Shown here: positions 1 to 5,621 of the stretch, in pieces | How positions within the stretch are numbered: position 1 is the stretch's first letter | Layout: every line of letters starts with the position of its first letter | The notes under the pieces: model-generated | The model's database searches: none | Told to the model about the DNA's origin: nothing | The model's input: the letters and a program-made list of their open reading frames with translations, nothing else | Source of the DNA: Methanobacteriota archaeon | GTDB taxonomy: Archaea; Thermoplasmatota; Poseidoniia; Poseidoniales; Thalassarchaeaceae | DNA length: 12,700 nucleotides | Reading direction: 5' to 3' | NCBI GenBank assembly: GCA_002712575.1 | Contig: PATZ01000055.1 | Coordinates: 1-12,700 of the forward strand | Position numbers and translations under genes: made by a program

Positions 1-1
1 A

Positions 2-664
2 ATGGGAAAAGATAATGACGTTAAAGTTGCGGCACTTTTAGGCACAGCTCAACATGCAATCAATCAAGTCAAAGCCGGTGTCGATATATTGGTTGTTTCC
101 GGAACTGAAGCTGGAGGCCACTGTGGTAGCGTTTCAACAATGGTTTTAATTCCTGAAGTCTATCAAGCTATTCAACCTTATGGTGATGTGCCAATCCTTG
201 CGGCCGGTGGCATTGTTACAGGTAAGCAAATGGCAGGTGCAATGGCTATGGGAGCATCAGGTGCATGGTGCGGATCAGTTTGGTTGACAACTGTTGAATC
301 TGAAGTGCCTCCTGTAATCAAAGAAAAAATGGTAGCTGCTAATTCAAGTCAAACCGTTAGATCCAGAAGTAGAACTGGAAAACATTCAAGACAATTAGTG
401 TCTCCTTGGACAGATGCTTGGGAATCTGAGCAAGCTCCTGACCCTTTACCTATGCCTCTGCAGCCTATGGTTGCTGAACCAGCTTTACAAAAAGTAAATA
501 AATTAGCTGAAGGTGGTCATGATGGTGCTAAAGATCTTGCAACTTATTGGGTAGGTCAAGGCGTTGGTTTAATGAACCAGAGCATATCTGCTAGTGATGT
601 GGTTCAGGAATTTAAAGAGGATTTTGCTGAAGCTTACGAGAGACTCACTGGATTTGTATCTTAG
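2..664 (+). CDS. Nitronate monooxygenase-family FMN oxidoreductase, 5'-truncated
   Basis: This is the C-terminal ~220 residues of a 2-nitropropane dioxygenase/nitronate monooxygenase-like TIM-barrel flavoprotein. Family members are usually about 320-380 residues, so the real start lies left of the window and the ATG at base 2 is probably an internal Met. Visible family marks are the GTEAGGH stretch (residues 34-40, whose His is at the active site in characterised members), the AAGGI strand (67-71) and the MGASGAWCGS segment (83-92), which together bind the FMN phosphate. Known members oxidise alkyl nitronates to carbonyl compounds and nitrite, but many homologues have other or unknown substrates, so the substrate is open here. 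The gene runs towards the dioxygenase gene on the other strand, and its TAG stop overlaps that gene's TAA. Confidence 0.85.
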   Translation: MGKDNDVKVAALLGTAQHAINQVKAGVDILVVSGTEAGGHCGSVSTMVLIPEVYQAIQPYGDVPILAAGGIVTGKQMAGAMAMGASGAWCGSVWLTTVESEVPPVIKEKMVAANSSQTVRSRSRTGKHSRQLVSPWTDAWESEQAPDPLPMPLQPMVAEPALQKVNKLAEGGHDGAKDLATYWVGQGVGLMNQSISASDVVQEFKEDFAEAYERLTGFVS

Positions 665-1476
665 ATAACTGATTCGCCGTCTTTTAGTATTAAAAACTGT
701 CTAGACTCGTCAGTGAGGTCCTCAGTCAATGATTGGGATATTACTCTTTTTGCTCCGTCTGGGGCATATTGAAGAATATATGACTTCCTTATACCATCAG
801 ACAAATTTGGGCCAGTTCTATGAGGAGTTAAAGAGGAGAAAATAGCAATACTTCCAGCTTTAAGAGGCAGACAAATTGACTCAGAAGAATCTAGAGGTAT
901 CTCATGACCCAAATCAGTTGGTTCGTGAAACAAGGTGCCTTTTTGATGTAAACCGGGGACAACCCATGGACATCCATTAGTTTCATCAGTATCTGTTAAA
1001 GCAATCCAGCAAGTCAAATAAGCCTGAGGTTCTATAAATGTATATCCATTATCTTGGTGCCAGGGAAATTCATCTTTAGTTCCGGGCTTTTTATAGACAG
1101 CTTGATCCCAATAAAGTCTTACATCTGGGCCAATTAAGTCTCTACAAATATTGGAAAAAATCTTATGACGACTAAAGTCCTTTAGCTGTTCCGATTGAGT
1201 TACCAAGTGAGTAGTAAAAGTTATCTCTTCAGCCCTTGATATAAAAAACTTGCCACCATCCAATCCCCTCAATGCCTCAGTTACATTAAATTCATAAGGA
1301 TCAATCTGATCTATAACTTGAGCTACTTCCGAAGGCGAGAAAGCATCGTTTACAACTACATAGCCACTTTCGTTAAAGCAATTAATATCTTCATCAGAAA
1401 AAAAGTTGTAAGGTCCTTCAGGAATACTCCATGAGAAGTTTGTATTGTTAGCATGTAATTTAATTTCTTGTTCCAT
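661..1476 (-). CDS. PhyH-family Fe(II)/2-oxoglutarate dioxygenase
   Basis: A 271-residue protein of the phytanoyl-CoA dioxygenase family, full length for bacterial members. The iron-binding triad is intact: H140 and D142 in the WHQDNGY motif, and H219 in the segment TPHRTGPN. R230, eleven residues after H219, is the expected 2-oxoglutarate-binding arginine. No signal peptide is seen, so it should be cytoplasmic. Family members hydroxylate substrates as different as phytanoyl-CoA, ectoine and phosphonates; nothing visible fixes the substrate here. It is the last gene of a five-gene minus-strand operon and starts 2 bp after the stop of the dihydroorotase-like gene, which suggests translational coupling. 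Only a weak purine stretch (GATAGATAA) precedes the ATG. Its stop overlaps the stop of the convergent flavoprotein gene. Confidence 0.85.
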   Translation of the reverse strand: MEQEIKLHANNTNFSWSIPEGPYNFFSDEDINCFNESGYVVVNDAFSPSEVAQVIDQIDPYEFNVTEALRGLDGGKFFISRAEEITFTTHLVTQSEQLKDFSRHKIFSNICRDLIGPDVRLYWDQAVYKKPGTKDEFPWHQDNGYTFIEPQAYLTCWIALTDTDETNGCPWVVPGLHQKGTLFHEPTDLGHEIPLDSSESICLPLKAGSIAIFSSLTPHRTGPNLSDGIRKSYILQYAPDGAKRVISQSLTEDLTDESRQFLILKDGESVI

Positions 1477-1478
1477 AT

Positions 1479-2810
1479 TTATCTATCAAATTCTAATTGC
1501 ATACCTAAATTAGTTTCTAAAATCCTCCCTTCATTGTAAGCATGTCTTCCGTTAACAAAAGTACTTATCACTTTGGAGTTGAATGTATCACCCTCAAAAG
1601 GTGACCAGCCACAAAAATAGGATGTATTTTCTTTCGTAATTTTATGTTGATGCTCTAAATCTACAAGAACACAATCAGCCCAATAACCTTCTCTAATATA
1701 ACCTCGATCTATAATTTTAAACCTATCCGCCACCTTATGTGAAAGATAGTAAGGCAGATCATTTAAGGAATAAACACCTTCTCTGACAAGTTCCAATAAA
1801 ACAAGAAGTGTATGTTGGACGCTCGGAATTCCAGAAGGACAATTCATATAGTCATTAGATTTACCCTCTAATTGATGAGGAGCATGATCAGTTGCTACAT
1901 AATCAATATAACCTTCTAATAAGCCTTTTCTCAAAGCATCGCGATCTGCAGTTTCCTTTATAGAGGGATTACACTTAATTAAAGTTCCTTTAGCAGCGTA
2001 ATCATCTTTCGAAAAATATAAATGAGGAATACAAACTTCAGCAGTAATCATCTTTTCGTTTAGAGGTTTGTTTGAAAATAATTCAACCTCTTCTTTGGTA
2101 GTTAGGTGAAGTATGTGTAAGTTAGCTCCATGTCTCTCTGCCAACTCAATTGCTTTTTTTGAAGATTTTAAACATGCTTCTCTAGATCTTATTTCAGAAT
2201 GCATTTCTACAGGAATCTTTTCACCATATTTAGCTAAAAATTCCTGCTCCTTAGCCTTGATCATAGGATCATCTTCGCAATGGGTGGTTATAATTACAGG
2301 AGACTCTTTAAATAAATCATTTAAAGCATCATCACTGTCAACATGAAGATTGCCTGTTGAAGATCCCATAAAAATCTTGATTCCACATACCTCTTTAGGA
2401 TCAATTGCTTTTATTTCATCAATATTAGTATTTGAAGTCCCCATGTAAAATGAGAAGTTTGCTGAAGCAGTTTGTTCAGCTATGGATATCTTGTCTCTCC
2501 ACAAATCTAGGTTTAGAGTTGGAGGTATAACATTGGGCATGTCCATAAAAGAGGTTGTGCCGCCAGCAACAGCGGATAAAGATTCAGTTTTTATACTTCC
2601 TCTTTCTGTCAAGCCTGGCTCTCTAAAATGACATTGATCATCAATTATTCCTGGAAATAGAAATAAACCTGCGGCATCTATCGTCTCGCCTTCAGAAGCA
2701 AGATCATTTCCAATCTTTTTAAATCTACCATCGCTGATAATCAAGTCCTGTTCAGCAATTTGGCCTTCATTAACGACTTTGCAATTCTTAATAGTTATTG
2801 TGTTATTCAA
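1479..2810 (-). CDS. pyrC: Class I dihydroorotase-like cyclic amidohydrolase
   Basis: A 443-residue amidohydrolase of the class I dihydroorotase type. Dihydroorotase closes carbamoyl-aspartate to dihydroorotate in pyrimidine synthesis. Marks: the IDDQCHFREPG motif (residues 56-66), GIKIFMG with K145 as candidate carboxylated lysine, H177 in TTHCED, H235 in LHILHL, and the catalytic-acid motif ATDHAPH with D308. R63 and N93 (in MPN) match the carboxylate-binding residues of true dihydroorotases and argue against allantoinase. The usual HxH is QxH here (Q59, H61); from memory, Bacteroidetes-type dihydroorotases share this and the C-terminal GWSPFEG and FDR segments. The start is TTG at 2808-2810, overlapping the TGA of the upstream oxygenase, with a good AGGGAG nine bases before it. 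Alternatives are a hydantoinase-like enzyme serving the operon. The gene symbol is tentative. Confidence 0.82.
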   Translation of the reverse strand: MNNTITIKNCKVVNEGQIAEQDLIISDGRFKKIGNDLASEGETIDAAGLFLFPGIIDDQCHFREPGLTERGSIKTESLSAVAGGTTSFMDMPNVIPPTLNLDLWRDKISIAEQTASANFSFYMGTSNTNIDEIKAIDPKEVCGIKIFMGSSTGNLHVDSDDALNDLFKESPVIITTHCEDDPMIKAKEQEFLAKYGEKIPVEMHSEIRSREACLKSSKKAIELAERHGANLHILHLTTKEEVELFSNKPLNEKMITAEVCIPHLYFSKDDYAAKGTLIKCNPSIKETADRDALRKGLLEGYIDYVATDHAPHQLEGKSNDYMNCPSGIPSVQHTLLVLLELVREGVYSLNDLPYYLSHKVADRFKIIDRGYIREGYWADCVLVDLEHQHKITKENTSYFCGWSPFEGDTFNSKVISTFVNGRHAYNEGRILETNLGMQLEFDR

Positions 2811-3592
2811 AACGGTTTGCTCCCTGATGTAGTTAATCTATGCATAGTTCTAGTTGCGTCACCATATCCGTGTTCAGCATAATGTTGAACACTTCTATTA
2901 TCCCATACAACTAGATCTCCATTAGACCATTTATGTCTATAAATATATTCTTCTTTAGATGCTTGCTTGTACAAAAGCTTCAATATTCTTTGTGATTCTA
3001 TAGGATCTAAGTCTTTTATTGATTTCACAAAAGCTTCTGTCACATATAGAGCTTTTTTTCCAGTTTCAGGATGTTCTCTAAAAACGGGGTGCTCGACAGT
3101 CTTCGCATCTTTAGGATCTCCTCCAGATAACATCAAAACTCCTATATTGCTATGTATAGCAAGTTTGCCGGAGAGAGAAGATTTTAATTCTTTATCTAAA
3201 TCTTCATAAGCAAGATACTGGCTAGAAAACAAAGTATCTCCACCTTCTTCAGGCACTTCTAATGAATATAAGAGAGTAGCATCTGGAGGACATTCTTCAA
3301 ATGTCACATCAGAATGCCAGTGAGCATTAGTATGATATCTTTCACCGTAGTTTCTTATCTCAATGATCTCAGGATGATTTTCAATTCCCTTAAAAACCGG
3401 ATGTACAAGCGCTTCACCCCATAACTTAGATATATTTTTTAGATCTTTTGGAGTGAGTTTTTGATACCTAAAAACTATTACAGAATAATCTAAAAAACAT
3501 CTTTTTATGTGGATAATATCCTCTTTACTAAGTTGTGTAAGATCTACATTTAGAAGCTCAGCTCCTATCGGGCTTAATTCTTTAATATCCAT
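2807..3592 (-). CDS. TauD/TfdA-family Fe(II)/2-oxoglutarate dioxygenase
   Basis: A 261-residue protein of the taurine/2,4-D dioxygenase family, slightly shorter than E. coli TauD. The metal triad is complete: H93 and D95 in WHSDVTF, and H237 in the WDNRSVQHYA motif. R248 and R252, 11 and 15 residues after H237, match the spacing of the two arginines TauD uses for 2-oxoglutarate and substrate. It is predicted to be a soluble cytoplasmic oxygenase. Family members release sulfite from taurine, cleave aryl ethers or hydroxylate carnitine precursors; no sulfonate transporter is nearby, so I do not call it taurine dioxygenase. It starts 1 bp after the Smr-like gene, and its TGA overlaps the TTG start of the dihydroorotase-like gene. 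I see no Shine-Dalgarno before its ATG, which fits coupled translation. Confidence 0.88.
   Translation of the reverse strand: MDIKELSPIGAELLNVDLTQLSKEDIIHIKRCFLDYSVIVFRYQKLTPKDLKNISKLWGEALVHPVFKGIENHPEIIEIRNYGERYHTNAHWHSDVTFEECPPDATLLYSLEVPEEGGDTLFSSQYLAYEDLDKELKSSLSGKLAIHSNIGVLMLSGGDPKDAKTVEHPVFREHPETGKKALYVTEAFVKSIKDLDPIESQRILKLLYKQASKEEYIYRHKWSNGDLVVWDNRSVQHYAEHGYGDATRTMHRLTTSGSKPF
2820..2825 (-). promoter_or_regulatory. Shine-Dalgarno site that fixes the TTG start
   Basis: Read on the minus strand this is AGGGAG, nine bases before the TTG at 2808-2810. It lies inside the end of the upstream TauD-like gene. It is the best ribosome binding site in this operon and supports initiation at TTG, with the TTGA overlap coupling stop and restart. 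Confidence 0.65.
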
Positions 3593-3593
3593 A

Positions 3594-3821
3594 TTATTTA
3601 AGTCTATGGACTTTAATCAATCCATAATCATGACCTGATCCATTATAGTATTCCGCATCGGATCTTTCTAATACAACTCTCACTAGCGATAGCATTTTTT
3701 CACTGTTACCGCATATTATAGTTAAAGGCATCTCGTCTTGATTGAGATATATAAAGTTTTCTACTGCAACATCGACTTCATGATGTCTATAACCATGCAA
3801 GTCTAGAATATGACTGGACAT
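3594..3821 (-). CDS. Small Smr-like domain protein
   Basis: A 75-residue protein that is essentially one Smr-like fold. The LDLHGY motif (residues 6-11) is the signature DLHG of Smr domains, followed by a helix and the strand TIICGNS (34-40). In MutS2-type Smr endonuclease domains this strand ends in a glycine-rich TGxG-like loop; here it is CGNSEKM. The C-terminus NGSGHDYGLIKVHRLK has the usual glycine and a final strand. From memory, similar mini-Smr proteins with a GNS loop occur in marine phages and streamlined marine bacteria, with no firm function. It could bind nucleic acid. It lies 4 bp after the D-aminoacylase-like gene and 1 bp before the TauD-like gene, so it is probably co-transcribed, although its job in a metabolic operon is unclear. 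No ribosome binding site is evident. Confidence 0.7.
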   Translation of the reverse strand: MSSHILDLHGYRHHEVDVAVENFIYLNQDEMPLTIICGNSEKMLSLVRVVLERSDAEYYNGSGHDYGLIKVHRLK

Positions 3822-3825
3822 AATT

Positions 3826-5529
3826 TTAATGGGCGTTTCTTATCAATCTCCCATTAAGTGCCCCAGTAGCTTCTCCTTTAATAAATGCGATTTCTCCTGA
3901 TACTATTGTGTAATCATAACCGGAAGCCTTTTGAACAAGTCGTCTGCCACCGGCAGGAAGATCATTGATAATTTCAGGCTCGTGAAGAGTTAATCCTTCA
4001 TAATCAATAACATTGATATCAGCCTTATAACCTTTTTCAATAATACCCCTATCTTTTATACCCAAAAGATTTGCTGTTTCAGAGGTTTGCATCTTAATTA
4101 CTTTTTCAAGTGGTAATTTATCACCCCTACTCCTATCTCTTGACCAATGCTGAACTAGAGTTGTTGGAAAACTAGCATCACTTATTGCTCCACAATGAGC
4201 TCCAGCATCTCCAAGACCTGAAATTGTATAAGGATGTTTTAACATCTTTTCTACTAAGCTTAAGTCGCCCGTCTGATAGTTGAATAAAGGATGATATATT
4301 AAAGCTCTTCCTCCTTTTTCTAACATTGCTTCATAGGCTATCTCTTCAGCGGTCATATTTGATAGATTGGCTAAGGACTCAAATGAATCTTTTGGATCAG
4401 GCTCATAATTCGCTGGCTCTCCTAACTTAAACATTTTTCCATAAGAGGTTACTATTTCGTCAACGAGTGGATTGATAGATACTCCTTCTTGATTTAGTAA
4501 TTTCTGTCTAAATTCTTCAGTTTCCATTATTGACACTCTCTCTTCTAATGAAAGTTCAGCTATTTCCATGTAAGCAGGATGAAATCTAAAGGGGTTAAGG
4601 GTGGCTGTTAAGCCCATCAAAATCCCAGTTGCCCTTGGAGGTACTTGTCCGTACATGTTGATACCTTCGGACTGAGCTTTTTCAATTCCATCTAGTAATT
4701 GTTCCCACCATTCAGGTCTTGCATCTTGCTGTTCTACGGTAATAGAGATAGGTCGACCAGATTCTTCTGACATTGTTTTAAAGATATCAAATTCGGATTC
4801 AAAGTCATAAAAATCGGAAATACCTTGCAGAACACCTTGATTTATTTCTCCCAAAGATTTCGCTATCTCAACAAGCTCATTCTTGTGAGCAGTAATGCTT
4901 GGGGTTAAATTACCATTAACATCATTATGTTTTTCGGTTCTGGAAGTGCTAAATCCATAAGCTCCTGCTTTTACGGCGTCTTGGACTATTTGCTTCATTT
5001 CTGCAATTTCTTCTTTTGAAGCCTCTTCGTGATTGATGCCTCTTTCTCCCATTACATAAGCCCTTACAGCTCCGTGTGGTATTTGTGTACCAACATCAAT
5101 AGCTAAAGGTTTTTTCTCTAAAGCATCTAAATATTCAGGAAAACTCTCCCATTCCCAATCTATACCTTCATGCAATGCTGTACCTGGTATATCTTCGACG
5201 CCCTCCATGAGGCCTATCAGCCAATCTCTTTGATCTGGTTTACAAGGTGAGAAACCAACACCGCAATTTCCCATTACAACTGTGGTAACTCCGTGGTATG
5301 TAGAAGGTCTTAGGTACGGATCCCAAGTTACTTGGCCATCGTAGTGGGTATGTATATCTACAAAACCTGGAGTCACGATTTTTCCTTCTGCATCGATTAT
5401 CTCTTTTGCCTCTCCATTTATTTCACCTATTTCTTCAATTTTTTCATTAGAAATAGCTAAATCAGCCTTATAAGGCTTTTCTCCCTTACCATCGTAAATC
5501 AACCCATTTTTAATTAATAAATCATACAT
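3826..5529 (-). CDS. N-acyl-D-amino-acid deacylase-like amidohydrolase
   Basis: A 567-residue metal-dependent hydrolase of the amidohydrolase-3/D-aminoacylase group. Starting MYDLLIKNGLIYDG, it has the N-terminal beta-sandwich, then the metal motif VDIHTHYDGQ (H60, H62), and GNCGVGFSP, where C89 matches the cysteine that bridges the metals in characterised D-aminoacylases. The catalytic aspartate is probably D441 in SGLGDAGAHCG. The C-terminal KADINVID-type segment (from about 502) rebuilds the sandwich. Characterised D-aminoacylases are about 480-500 residues, so this is a longer clade whose substrate is not known to me; hydrolysis of an N-acyl or lactam amide bond is likely. No signal peptide is seen. 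It is the first gene of the five-gene operon, preceded by a good AGAGGG site, and is divergent from the metalloprotease. Confidence 0.85.
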   Translation of the reverse strand: MYDLLIKNGLIYDGKGEKPYKADLAISNEKIEEIGEINGEAKEIIDAEGKIVTPGFVDIHTHYDGQVTWDPYLRPSTYHGVTTVVMGNCGVGFSPCKPDQRDWLIGLMEGVEDIPGTALHEGIDWEWESFPEYLDALEKKPLAIDVGTQIPHGAVRAYVMGERGINHEEASKEEIAEMKQIVQDAVKAGAYGFSTSRTEKHNDVNGNLTPSITAHKNELVEIAKSLGEINQGVLQGISDFYDFESEFDIFKTMSEESGRPISITVEQQDARPEWWEQLLDGIEKAQSEGINMYGQVPPRATGILMGLTATLNPFRFHPAYMEIAELSLEERVSIMETEEFRQKLLNQEGVSINPLVDEIVTSYGKMFKLGEPANYEPDPKDSFESLANLSNMTAEEIAYEAMLEKGGRALIYHPLFNYQTGDLSLVEKMLKHPYTISGLGDAGAHCGAISDASFPTTLVQHWSRDRSRGDKLPLEKVIKMQTSETANLLGIKDRGIIEKGYKADINVIDYEGLTLHEPEIINDLPAGGRRLVQKASGYDYTIVSGEIAFIKGEATGALNGRLIRNAH

Positions 5530-5621
5530 ATGTAAAAACCCTCTAAAATTTAAAAACTCTTTCTGATATAGTATCGCACCTTAATTTTAAGTAGATAACA
5601 TATAAAATATATAAAAATCTC
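5530..5621. promoter_or_regulatory. Divergent intergenic promoter region
   Basis: This 92-bp AT-rich gap is the only divergent spacing in the window and must carry the start signals for the left operon and the metalloprotease. For the minus strand a weak promoter can be read: TTATCT (5593-5598), a 17-base spacer, then GATACT (5570-5575), giving a leader of about 35 bases. For the plus strand there are TATAAA boxes at 5601-5606 and 5610-5615 but no convincing -35 box, and no Shine-Dalgarno before the ATG at 5622. A short inverted repeat CTTAA-TT-TTAAG spans 5580-5591 between the two directions. The box assignments are guesses; the presence of promoters here is well supported by layout. Confidence 0.5.
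5539..5544 (-). promoter_or_regulatory. Shine-Dalgarno site of the amidohydrolase gene
   Basis: Read on the minus strand this is AGAGGG, nine bases before the ATG at 5527-5529. It supports the chosen start of the first operon gene. Confidence 0.6.

Noticed and set aside
2113..2346. Plus-strand open frame of 77 codons
   Set aside because: It lies wholly inside the dihydroorotase-like gene on the other strand and its translation shows no recognisable domain.
2967..3209. Plus-strand open frame of 80 codons
   Set aside because: It is antisense to the TauD-like gene, whose catalytic motifs are intact; no ribosome site or domain supports it.
2807..3592. Calling the TauD-like gene taurine dioxygenase
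   Set aside because: Only the iron and 2-oxoglutarate residues can be verified; there is no sulfonate transport gene nearby and the family has many substrates.
5580..5591. Inverted repeat CTTAA-TT-TTAAG as a specific operator
   Set aside because: In such AT-rich DNA five-base arms arise often by chance, so I mention it only as part of the intergenic region and do not assign a regulator.
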